A stretch of 7,105 nt of DNA, taken from NCBI GenBank assembly GCA_003132865.1, contig PKYZ01000766.1, forward strand, positions 1,819 to 8,923, given 5' to 3'. Source of the stretch: Bryobacterales bacterium (GTDB taxonomy: Bacteria; Acidobacteriota; Terriglobia; Bryobacterales; Bryobacteraceae). The translations under genes were made by a program, and so were the position numbers. Below, piece by piece: positions 1 to 6,561 of the stretch. Each line of letters begins with the position of its first letter. Positions within the stretch are counted from its first letter, which is position 1. Under the pieces are notes generated by a model. That model was given only the letters and a program-made list of their open reading frames with translations. It made no database searches and was not told where the DNA came from.

Positions 1-1
1 T

Positions 2-664
2 TTGCTCTGGCAAGGCGTTTGGGAGGCCACCTTCGACATCGCTCAATTCGGCGTCGAGGTCGCCAACGTAACGCCTCCCCGGCACGACTTGGAGGCCCAA
101 CGCTCGATCCTTGCCGACCTGCTCCACGAGCGGGTGGACGCCATCGCCATGGTGCCCGTGCATGACTCGGCGCTCGACGACCTGATCGGCCGGCACGCCG
201 CCAGGGGAGTTTCCGTCGTCACTTTCCATTCCGACGCCCCCCGAAGCGGGCGGACGTTATTTGTAGGGCCCGATGCGTTCCACTCCGGCGTCCTCGCCGG
301 AGAACTGCTCTCCAAGTTGATGGGTCGGCTCGGACGCGTCTTAACATTCCCCGGTCCCCGGCATGCGTACCACCTCGCCCAGCGTTATGACGGTCTGCGG
401 CGCGAAGTGGAGCGCAATCCCGGCCTTAACGAAGTGGTCGCCTGCATTGACTCCGATTTGGCCGCCGGTATGGTCGAACTGATTCGGCACGCCGGGCCGA
501 TCGATGGCATTTACGTCGGCTCCGAGCAGATTGTGGAGGTCGCCAAGGCGCTTCAGGAATGCGAGCTCCATATCCCTTGCGTCGGATTCACCAACAGTGA
601 GGAGGTGGAGCCGTTTGTGAAGAGCGGGGTGGTCTCGGCGATCGTCGATGAAAGCCGTTTCTAG
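2..664 (+). pseudogene. N-terminal part of a broken sensor diguanylate cyclase: periplasmic-binding-protein-like (LacI/sugar-binding fold) ligand domain, 5' truncated
   Basis: The reading frame is open from the window edge and encodes about 220 residues of a type I periplasmic-binding-protein fold, as in sugar-binding proteins and LacI-family effector domains. Recognisable elements are WQGVWEA near the start, a LEAQRSILADLL helix, the strand VDAIAMVP, TLFVGPDAFHSGVLAGELL at the hinge, a helix ending in RYDGLRREVE, DGIYVGSE and IPCVGFTNSEEV. The true start lies outside the window. The frame hits TAG at 662-664, exactly where family members read through a segment like RFxQGYFAVQKA. The same frame then continues without a stop into a GGDEF domain, so this was one protein and not a stand-alone binding protein. 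No membrane segment is visible between sensor and output, so the fusion was probably cytoplasmic or anchored by the missing N-terminus. The ligand is unknown. The domain call is firm; pseudogene status assumes that the stop is real. Confidence 0.75.
662..664 (+). other. In-frame amber stop splitting the sensor and GGDEF domains
   Basis: The codon TAG follows DESRF and precedes QGYFAVQKAYKA with no frame change. Both flanks are conserved-looking parts of the same binding-protein fold. A single substitution from CAG (Gln), AAG (Lys) or GAG (Glu) would explain it. Confidence 0.75.
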
Positions 665-1431
665 CAGGGCTATTTCGCTGTCCAGAAGGCCTACAAGGCG
701 ACCGCCAAGAGGGGTGCGCCCGCCCCGCCGGGAATCCGGATACCCTGCTCGGTGGTACTGGCCTCCAACCTAAGAGAGGCGGTACCCGGCCAGTCTCTGA
801 ACGAAGCCTTCGAGAGACTGATCTTTCAACGCACCGCCGATATCATCGCCCACCAGAGGATGCTGCAGGAAGCCAACGCCAAGCTCGAAAACCTCGCCAA
901 TACCGACCCCTTGACCGGCCTCTTCAACCGGCGCCGCATCCAGGAAGCTCTGCAATACGAAGTCGACCGGGCGCGCCGTTACGGGATGGTTTCCTTGATG
1001 ATGATCGACTTGAACTGGTTCAAGCTCCTGAACGACCAGTATGGGCACAACGCCGGGGACGAAGCCCTCAAGACGGTCGCCGAGCTTCTCAAATCCCGCT
1101 GCCGGTCTACGGATATCTGCGCGCGCCTCGGCGGAGATGAGTTTGCCGTAATCCTGCCCCAAACCGGCGCCGATGGATCGGCGATTGTGCGCCAATCGAT
1201 CCGTGACTTGATCGAGCAGACACGCTTGCCCTGGCAGGGCGAAGAGTTGCATCTCAGCTTGAGCGCCGGCATCGCCACCCTCTCCAGGGAGACAACCGCG
1301 CCTAGGATCTGATGGCGGCCGCCGACGCCGACATGTACCGCCAGAAGGCCGCGCGGAAAGCGAACCGCCCAGGACCCGTCGTCAATAACCTGTGCGCCCC
1401 CACGCCGGCGCCCCACGCCGAGTCGTGGTGA
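665..1431 (+). pseudogene. C-terminal part of the broken sensor protein: GGDEF diguanylate cyclase domain with a frameshift and second amber
   Basis: This continues the frame of the upstream sensor domain after the TAG. It begins with QGYFAVQKAYKA, the last part of the binding-protein fold, then a coiled signalling helix (HQRMLQEANAKLENLAN) leading into DPLTGLFNRR, the usual GGDEF entry. The metal/substrate segment DLNWFKLLNDQYGH is intact, the GGDEF signature lies at 1130-1144, and an inhibitory RxxD site (RSTD, 1103-1114) sits five residues before it. The family makes c-di-GMP from two GTP. The frame stops at 1310-1312. Shifting by one base near 1285 restores the conserved end GDNRA-stop-DLMAAADADMYRQKAARKA, interrupted by a second TAG at 1303-1305, and runs to TGA at 1429-1431. 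A GTG at 752 could start a 186-residue fragment, but it has no ribosome site and would lack the final helix, so activity is doubtful. Confidence 0.8.
1284..1305 (+). other. Frameshift (about one base lost) and second amber near the end of the GGDEF domain
   Basis: Up to TCC at 1283-1285 the frame reads the expected GIATLS. After that, the conserved end of the domain is found only in the frame one base earlier, beginning CAG at 1285-1287 and then GDNRA. Restoring one C (TCC CAG) repairs the frame. In the repaired frame a TAG occurs at 1303-1305, where a Gln or Glu codon would fit before DLMAAADADMY. These are two independent lesions within 20 bases. Confidence 0.7.
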
Positions 1432-1512
1432 CGCTCGCCCCCTCGCCCGCTCAGCAGGAGACCCAGTCCCCGTTGCCGCGTTCCTCCTTGCGCCCCGCCA
1501 CCGCAATCGGGC

Positions 1513-3984
1513 ATGCTGAGTACAGCCGTGCACCACGTCGAAGCCCTATTCCACGACATCCGCTATGCCCTCCGTGCGCTCCGGAAGACGCCCGCCTTCG
1601 CCGCCACGGCCCTGGCTGCCCTGGCCCTCGGCATCGGAGCGAACACCGCTATTTTCTCGGTCGTCAACACCGTCTTGCTGAAGCCGCTGGCTTACCCGGC
1701 CGCCGATCGCATCGTCCTGTTCTTCCAGACCACGCCCTCCGGCCCGAATTATGGCGCTTCGGCCACCAAGTTCAACGTGCTGCGCCGCCAGACTGCCGCC
1801 TTCCAGGACGTCTCCGCCTACGAATACCGCGGCGCCGGCCTCAACTTGACCGGCGGCGCATACCCCGAACAGATCCACGGTATTCGCGTCTCGGCCGATT
1901 ACTTCCGCTTGTTCGGCGCGCCCCTCGCGCTAGGCCGCGCCTTCACCGCCGATGAAGACCGCCCCAACGGCGCCCACGTGGCCGTCCTAAGTTACGGATT
2001 GTGGCAGCGCCGCTTTGCTGGCGACCCGCAAATGGCCGGCAAAACGATCGCTCTCAGCGGCGTGCCTTATACTGTGGTGGGAATCGCCGGCCCCGCATTC
2101 GACACCGAGCTCGATACGCCTCCGGACGTCTGGCTGCCATTCCAAATCGATCCCGCGAGCAACGACCACGCGCAATACTTCAACGTGGTCGCGCGCCGGA
2201 AGCCCGGCGTCACACTGGGCATGGCGAACGCGCAACTGCAGCTCGCCGCCGACGAATTTCGCCGCAACTTTCCCAACATCATGGCTCCGCGCGACGGCTT
2301 CGCCATCCAGCCGTTCCAGGACGCCATCGTCAGCGACGTGCGCCCGTCGCTACTGGTGCTGGCCTGCGCCGTCGGTTTCGTGCTGCTGATAGCCTGCGCC
2401 AACGTCGCCAATCTCCTGCTGGTGCGCGCGACGAGCCGTAAGCGCGAGATCGCCGTCCGCGCCGCCATCGGCGCCGGACGCGGGCGCATCGTTCGCCAAC
2501 TGCTCACCGAGAGCGCCGTGCTCTCCGTGCTGGGCGGCGCGCTGGGCGGCGCGCTGGGACTCGCCGGCGTGCGCGCGCTGCTGGCCGTGAACCCCGGCAA
2601 CATTCCGCGCATCGGAGAACATGGCGCGGCCGTCGCCATGGACTGGCGCGTGGTGGCCTTCACCGCTCTTGTTTCACTCGCCACCGGCGTCTTATTCGGA
2701 CTCATCCCCGCGCTCGACGTTTCCCGCGCCGATCTGACCGCCGCCCTCAAAACCGGCGGTGGACGTTCCGGAGCCAGCCTGCATCAGAAGAAGACTCGCG
2801 CCCTGCTGGTGGTCGGCGAAGTCGCGCTGGCGCTGGTCCTGTTAATTGGAGCGGCGCTGCTCATTCGTACTTTCGCCGCATTGAGCGCCGTCGACCCGGG
2901 CTTCGACCGCCACAACGTCCTGACCCTGCGCATGTCTCTGGCCGGCTCGCGCTTCCGGAAGACATCCGAAGTGAACCAACTCGTAAGCGACGCCGTGCGG
3001 CGCATCGAAGCTCTGCCCGCGGCCGCCCGTGCCGCCGCCAGTTACAGCTTGCCTCTGGAAGGCGTCTTCGGAATTCCCTATAACATCGTGGGCCGCGCGT
3101 CCACGGGTGCTCGCTACGATGGCCGAGGCTGGATGGCCGTCTCACCCGGCTATTTCGATACCTTCAAACTCCCGGTCCTGCGCGGACGCGTCTTCACTGA
3201 TCGCGACGACGGAGCCGCCGGACGCGTGGCCATCGTCAACGAAGCCTTTGCGCGCAACTTCCCGCTGGCCGAACGCTTGATCCTCGGCCAGGGTTACGGC
3301 CCCGAGTTCGAAGAGCCCGCCCGCCAGATCGTCGGCGTGGTTGGCGCCGTGCACGACTTCGGACTCAATCGCGATCCGCAGCCGATGGTGTACGTCCCAG
3401 CCGCGCAGGTAACGGATGGCATTACGGCCCTCGCCGCGCGCGCCTCAACCATCGCATGGATCGTGCGCACGCGTGTGGCGCCGCATACGCTCCGCGCTTC
3501 CATCGAACGAGAGCTGCGGGAGGCCAGCGGCGGCTTGCCCGTGGCGCGCGTGCGCACCATGGAGGACGTCGTGACGCGTTCCACCGCGCGCGAGCAGTTC
3601 AACATGACGCTGCTGACTATTTTCGGAAGCGCAGCGCTGCTGCTCGCCGCCATCGGCATTTACGGATTGATGGCATATTCAGTCCAGCAGCGCACACAAG
3701 AGTTGGGCATCCGCATGGCGCTGGGGGCCGCGCCGGGCCACGTGCGCAATGCCATCGTAATCGAGGGCATGCGGCTGGCATTGGCCGGCGTGGTTATCGG
3801 CGAGGCCGCGGCGTTCGGTCTCACGCGCTTCCTCGCGAACTTCCTGTTCGGCGTCAAGATGTGGGACCCGCTGGTCTTTATCACAGTGCCTGTCCTGCTA
3901 AGCGGCGTTGCCTTGCTCGCTGTCTGTATCCCCGCGTTGCGCGCGACGCGCATCGATCCCGTCACCGCCCTGCGCTGCGAATAA
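1513..3984 (+). CDS. ABC transporter permease, duplicated MacB/FtsX type (acidobacterial orphan permease, ADOP family)
   Basis: An 823-residue inner-membrane permease built of two MacB/FtsX halves. Each half has a membrane helix, a large extracytoplasmic domain and FtsX-type helices. Helices fall at about residues 29-53, 279-303, 331-356 and 378-400 for the first half, and about 430-457, 696-723, 749-780 and 786-810 for the second. Family marks are DIRYALRALRKTPAF, GIGANTAIFSVVNTVLLKPL (40-59), the cytoplasmic coupling segments RKREIAVRAAIGAGRGRI and QRTQELGIRMALGAAPGHV, and the terminal RIDPVTALR. Length matches the roughly 800-870 residues usual for this family. No ATP-binding gene is adjacent within the window, which is typical of ADOPs; whether they borrow an ATPase or act otherwise is unknown, and so is the substrate. 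ATG 1513 follows an upstream stop at 1429 in the same frame with no earlier start codon; GTG at 1528 is an alternative. Neither has a clear Shine-Dalgarno sequence. Confidence 0.93.
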   Translation: MLSTAVHHVEALFHDIRYALRALRKTPAFAATALAALALGIGANTAIFSVVNTVLLKPLAYPAADRIVLFFQTTPSGPNYGASATKFNVLRRQTAAFQDVSAYEYRGAGLNLTGGAYPEQIHGIRVSADYFRLFGAPLALGRAFTADEDRPNGAHVAVLSYGLWQRRFAGDPQMAGKTIALSGVPYTVVGIAGPAFDTELDTPPDVWLPFQIDPASNDHAQYFNVVARRKPGVTLGMANAQLQLAADEFRRNFPNIMAPRDGFAIQPFQDAIVSDVRPSLLVLACAVGFVLLIACANVANLLLVRATSRKREIAVRAAIGAGRGRIVRQLLTESAVLSVLGGALGGALGLAGVRALLAVNPGNIPRIGEHGAAVAMDWRVVAFTALVSLATGVLFGLIPALDVSRADLTAALKTGGGRSGASLHQKKTRALLVVGEVALALVLLIGAALLIRTFAALSAVDPGFDRHNVLTLRMSLAGSRFRKTSEVNQLVSDAVRRIEALPAAARAAASYSLPLEGVFGIPYNIVGRASTGARYDGRGWMAVSPGYFDTFKLPVLRGRVFTDRDDGAAGRVAIVNEAFARNFPLAERLILGQGYGPEFEEPARQIVGVVGAVHDFGLNRDPQPMVYVPAAQVTDGITALAARASTIAWIVRTRVAPHTLRASIERELREASGGLPVARVRTMEDVVTRSTAREQFNMTLLTIFGSAALLLAAIGIYGLMAYSVQQRTQELGIRMALGAAPGHVRNAIVIEGMRLALAGVVIGEAAAFGLTRFLANFLFGVKMWDPLVFITVPVLLSGVALLAVCIPALRATRIDPVTALRCE
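2529..2558 (+). repeat. 12-bp tandem repeat, 2.5 copies, inside the permease gene
   Basis: The unit GCTGGGCGGCGC occurs twice in perfect tandem, followed by a half copy (GCTGGG). It encodes LGGALGGALG in the small-residue-rich third helix of the permease. The unit is a multiple of three, so slippage would change helix length without breaking the frame. It may simply reflect a glycine/alanine-rich helix in GC-rich DNA. Confidence 0.7.
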
Positions 3985-3990
3985 TGTGGG

Positions 3991-4026
3991 GCAGGCTCGC
4001 AGCCTGCGGCGGCCTCCCAGGCCGCC
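3991..4026. repeat. Two adjacent perfect hairpins in the spacer after the permease (REP-like or terminator-like)
   Basis: GCAGGCT-CGC-AGCCTGC (3991-4007) is a 7-bp stem with a 3-nt loop. It is followed without a gap by GGCGGCCT-CCC-AGGCCGCC (4008-4026), an 8-bp stem with a 3-nt loop. Both stems are perfect and GC-rich. The first begins 6 bases after the permease stop. No run of T follows, so a classic intrinsic terminator is not supported, though the hairpins could protect the permease mRNA 3' end or slow polymerase. Twin palindromes between genes are typical of dispersed REP-like elements; copy number cannot be judged from one window. Confidence 0.7.
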
Positions 4027-4068
4027 CTGCTGAGCCGAGCACCATAAGAGAGCGGTTCGCTATAACAT

Positions 4069-4923
4069 ATGAACATGCGCTCCATTTCCCGCCGCTCGTT
4101 TTTGACCACCGCCGCCGCGGCCACGGCCGCCTCCCTCCACGCCCGCGCTCTCCCAACAGTGGGCGTGCAGCTCTACACCGTCCGCCGTGTCCTGCCCAAG
4201 AATCCGCTCGAAACCTTGCGCGCCATCGAGCAGATCGGTTATCGCGAGGTGGAATGCACCGCGGATCGCCTCGACGACATCTGGCCCAGCCTGAAAGAGA
4301 CCGCGCTGAAAGCCGTCAGCGTGCACCTCAACGAGCAGTTTTTCATCCACCAGCCGGAGAAGCTGCCGGCAGCCCTGGAAGACGCCAAGAAGCACGGCTT
4401 CGAATATGTGGTCTGCCCATGGATCGAGCCGCGCGACCGCGGCGGCGTCGAGATGATTCGCAAGCTGGGCCAGACGCTCAACAACGCCGGCGAGTTGGCC
4501 AACAAAGCCGGCATGCGCCTCTGCTATCACAATCACGCTTTCGAATACCAGCCCACGCCGGATGGCAGATTGCTCGATGTCCTGATGAAGACCACCGATC
4601 CGAAGCTCGTCAGCCTCGAATTGGACGTCATGTGGGCGCGCGTGGCGGGCGTCGATCCGGTCGGCGTCCTGAAGCAATACGGCGATCGCATTCCCCTGGT
4701 GCACTTGAAGAACGTCGCAACTGGCACAGAGCCGCGCTTCAACGAGAACATCCCGCGCGCCGCATTTCACGATCTGAGCGACGGCGCCGTGGATATCCCG
4801 GCGGTGCTGCGCGCCGCCAAGCAGGCCGGCGTGAAGCACTACTTCGTCGAACAGGACGAGACCCCTGGCGATCCGCTCGACTCGCTGCGCAAGAGCTTCC
4901 AGTACTTGGAAAGCCTGAGTTAA
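4069..4923 (+). CDS. Tat-exported TIM-barrel protein, sugar phosphate isomerase/epimerase family (xylose isomerase-like, AP_endonuc_2 fold)
   Basis: A 284-residue protein with a twin-arginine signal: SRRSFL at residues 7-12, then an Ala-rich stretch and a likely cleavage site after ARA (25-27). The mature part starts with VGVQLYTVR, the first barrel strand of sugar phosphate isomerase/epimerase-like proteins. Further family marks are GYREVEC (57-63), YHNHAFEY (153-160), LELDVMWA (183-190), VHLKN (211-215) and VEQDE (260-264). They supply the His, Asp and Glu residues that usually bind a divalent metal and sugar substrate in this fold. Family members isomerise or epimerise sugars or inositols, and some act on 3-keto sugars; the substrate here cannot be assigned. 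Export suggests work on periplasmic carbohydrate. ATG 4069 is chosen; ATG 4075 also keeps the Tat motif. The gene opens a four-gene run, with 45 nt to the next gene. Confidence 0.88.
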   Translation: MNMRSISRRSFLTTAAAATAASLHARALPTVGVQLYTVRRVLPKNPLETLRAIEQIGYREVECTADRLDDIWPSLKETALKAVSVHLNEQFFIHQPEKLPAALEDAKKHGFEYVVCPWIEPRDRGGVEMIRKLGQTLNNAGELANKAGMRLCYHNHAFEYQPTPDGRLLDVLMKTTDPKLVSLELDVMWARVAGVDPVGVLKQYGDRIPLVHLKNVATGTEPRFNENIPRAAFHDLSDGAVDIPAVLRAAKQAGVKHYFVEQDETPGDPLDSLRKSFQYLESLS

Positions 4924-4947
4924 CGGTCCTGACCGGAACCCGATCGC

Positions 4948-4960
4948 GACGGCAGCCGTC
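4948..4960. repeat. Short dyad upstream of the flavoprotein start
   Basis: GACGGC-A-GCCGTC is a perfect 6-bp inverted repeat around one base, ending 8 nt before ATG 4969, in the place where a ribosome-binding site would be. As RNA it could form only a short stem with a GCAGC loop. It may be an operator-like or translational element, or chance in GC-rich DNA. Confidence 0.3.
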
Positions 4961-4968
4961 TTCCGCTA

Positions 4969-6024
4969 ATGCAGCCAACTGACCTATTCGTCATCGGCGG
5001 CGGCCCCGCTGGCCTCGCGGCCGCCATCGCCGCGCGCCTTAAGGGACTGAACGTCACACTCGCGGACGGCGCGCGTCCGCCGATCGACAAAGCATGCGGC
5101 GAAGGGCTGATGCCCGATGGCTTGGCCGCGTTGCGCAGTCTCGGCGTTAAGTGGGACAGTCCTCCTGGCCAGTCCTTCCGCGGCATTCGATTCATCGACC
5201 GCGGCGTCTCCGTCGAATCCCCGTTCCCCGAAGGATATGCGCTCGGTGTCCGCCGGACCGTTCTACATTCCAAGATGGTGGAGGCCGCCACCGCGGCCGG
5301 CGTTCGCATGTTGTGGGGCGCGCCAGTGAGCGGCATCGGCCCGGAGGGCGTCTCGATCGCGGGCGACATCGTCCCCGCGCGTTGGATCGTCGGCGCGGAT
5401 GGCTTCCACTCCCGCGTGAGACGCTGGGCCGGGCTTGCCGCCAAGCCGCCCGAGAGCCAGCGGTTCGGCTTCCGCATACACTATCGCGTCGCGCCCTGGA
5501 GCGACTGCATGGAATTGCATTGGGGCGCGGGCTGCCAGATCTATGTCACGCCGATCGGCCCGCAAGAGGTTTGCGCCGCGCTGATCTCCCGCAACCCGCG
5601 TCTGCGCCTGGATGAAGCGCTGGCGCAGTTCCCGCAACTCGCCGCGCGCCTGGCGGGGTCGCCGCGCGCGACCACCGAACGCGGGGCCGTCACGGCGAAT
5701 CGCCGCCTCCCCCGCGTCTATCGCGGCAACGTCGCGCTCATCGGCGACGCATCCGGCTCGGTGGACGCGATCACCGGCGAAGGGCTGTGCCTGTCGTTCC
5801 ACCAGGCGATCGCGCTGGCCGATAGCCTGGCATGCGGAGATCTCGCGCGTTACCAGGCCGCGCATCGCCGCCTGGCGCGCCGGCCAACGCTGATGTCGAA
5901 ACTGATGCTTACCATGGATCGGCGAACATGGCTGCGGAAGCCCGCGTTCCGGGCCATGGCGTTCGAGCCGCGCATTTTTCGAGCGCTGCTATCCTTCCAT
6001 CTATGCGCTCCCAACTTCTCCTGA
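4969..6024 (+). CDS. FAD-dependent oxidoreductase, geranylgeranyl reductase-like / group A flavoprotein
   Basis: A 351-residue flavoprotein. The N-terminal Rossmann fold carries GGGPAG (residues 10-15) for FAD binding, with an acidic residue (D33) at the end of the second strand. CGEGLMP (43-49) resembles the CGxG segment of geranylgeranyl reductases and of oxidoreductases found near type III polyketide synthases. The DG fingerprint GADGFHSRVRR is at 142-152, and the second FAD motif GDASGSVDAITGEG is at 259-272. Geranylgeranyl reductases saturate prenyl chains of lipids, quinones or chlorophyll precursors; related group A enzymes hydroxylate aromatic rings. The protein is somewhat shorter than typical geranylgeranyl reductases (about 390-400 residues), so the exact reaction is open. 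No signal peptide is seen, so it is expected in the cytosol or at the inner face of the membrane. ATG 4969 immediately precedes the FAD fold; no Shine-Dalgarno is visible. Its last 22 nt overlap the next gene. Confidence 0.87.
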   Translation: MQPTDLFVIGGGPAGLAAAIAARLKGLNVTLADGARPPIDKACGEGLMPDGLAALRSLGVKWDSPPGQSFRGIRFIDRGVSVESPFPEGYALGVRRTVLHSKMVEAATAAGVRMLWGAPVSGIGPEGVSIAGDIVPARWIVGADGFHSRVRRWAGLAAKPPESQRFGFRIHYRVAPWSDCMELHWGAGCQIYVTPIGPQEVCAALISRNPRLRLDEALAQFPQLAARLAGSPRATTERGAVTANRRLPRVYRGNVALIGDASGSVDAITGEGLCLSFHQAIALADSLACGDLARYQAAHRRLARRPTLMSKLMLTMDRRTWLRKPAFRAMAFEPRIFRALLSFHLCAPNFS

Positions 6025-6557
6025 CGGCGCTGGCCGTTTCGGCCGCCGCATGGGGCCAGGAAATCGTCCTGAATCCGGACCCCGCGCACACCAACGTGCG
6101 ATTCACACTGCCGGCCACTCTGCACACGGTGCACGGCAGCTTCAAGCTCACGCGCGGCGCCATCCGCTTCGATCCCGCCACCGGCAAGATCTCGGGCGAA
6201 GTGGCGGTGGACGCCGCCAGCGGCGCGAGCGGCGACGATTCGCGCGACCGCCGCATGCACAAGGAGATTCTCGAAAGCGCGAAGTATCCGGAGATCGTCT
6301 TCACGCCGGATCGCGTCGATGGCGTGGTGGCTCCGCACGGCGCGTCGCAAATTCAGGTGCACGGAGTGTTTCGCATCCACGGCGCGGCCCACGAAATCAC
6401 GCTGCCCGTCGAAGTGCGGATCGACAATGGACAGGCGTCCGCCAGGACGAACTTCACCATCCCTTATGTGAAGTGGGGGATGCGGAATCCCAGCAGTCTC
6501 TTCCTGCGCGTGGGCGACAAAGTGGAAATCGAGGCCGCCACCGGTGCGCTACCCTAA
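6003..6557 (+). CDS. YceI-family secreted protein (polyisoprenoid-binding lipocalin-like fold)
   Basis: A 184-residue protein with a Sec signal peptide (MRSQLLLTALAVSAAAWG, cleavage probably before Q19 or E20) followed by the YceI beta-barrel. Family marks are HTNVRFTL (29-36), HGSF (44-47), DDSRDRRMHKEILESAKYPEIVF (78-100, cited by position), GVFRIHGAAHEITLPV (121-136) and YVKWGMRNPSSLFLRVG (155-171). The last of these is near the C-terminus, as in many YceI proteins. Characterised members bind long isoprenoid chains such as quinone tails in the periplasm; the ligand here is not known. The frame is open upstream to 5832, but ATG 6003 is chosen because it gives the signal peptide and the usual length. 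This start lies 22 nt inside the preceding flavoprotein gene, which suggests translational coupling. msrA starts 4 nt after its stop. Confidence 0.92.
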   Translation: MRSQLLLTALAVSAAAWGQEIVLNPDPAHTNVRFTLPATLHTVHGSFKLTRGAIRFDPATGKISGEVAVDAASGASGDDSRDRRMHKEILESAKYPEIVFTPDRVDGVVAPHGASQIQVHGVFRIHGAAHEITLPVEVRIDNGQASARTNFTIPYVKWGMRNPSSLFLRVGDKVEIEAATGALP

Positions 6558-6561
6558 GACC

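Noticed and set aside
662..1305. TAG reassigned as a sense codon (for example Gln), making the cyclase gene intact
   Set aside because: A frameshift also interrupts the gene, and the five intact genes (about 1,800 codons) contain no internal TAG. Gene decay or sequence error is simpler. None of the intact genes ends in TAG, but five stops are too few to mean anything.
1285..1312. Programmed frameshift at the end of the GGDEF domain
   Set aside because: There is no slippery heptamer at the shift point, and the restored frame immediately meets another stop at 1303-1305.
1392..1955. Open frame of 187 codons overlapping the start of the permease
   Set aside because: The composition is Arg/Pro-rich without motifs, and the permease frame covers the same DNA with clear family signatures.
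3991..4026. Intrinsic terminator for the permease
   Set aside because: The stems are strong, but no T-run follows either hairpin, so the feature is recorded as a repeat.
4061..4066. TATAAC as a -10 promoter element for the operon
   Set aside because: It matches the -10 consensus fairly well but lies 2 nt before the ATG, with no -35-like hexamer at about 17 bp. It would require a leaderless start near ATG 4075, which the sequence alone cannot support.
4060..4839. Antisense frame of 259 codons opposite the TIM-barrel gene
   Set aside because: It is a typical mirror frame in GC-rich DNA. The sense strand has a Tat signal and family motifs, while the antisense product has none.
3456..4982. Long open frame of 508 codons on the + strand spanning the permease end and the TIM-barrel gene
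   Set aside because: It overlaps two well-supported genes in another frame, is Arg/Pro/Ala-rich, has no recognisable domain, and reflects high GC at codon positions.
5832..6002. An N-terminal extension of the YceI protein
   Set aside because: The extra residues are an out-of-frame reading of the flavoprotein gene and would bury the signal peptide; ATG 6003 gives normal length.
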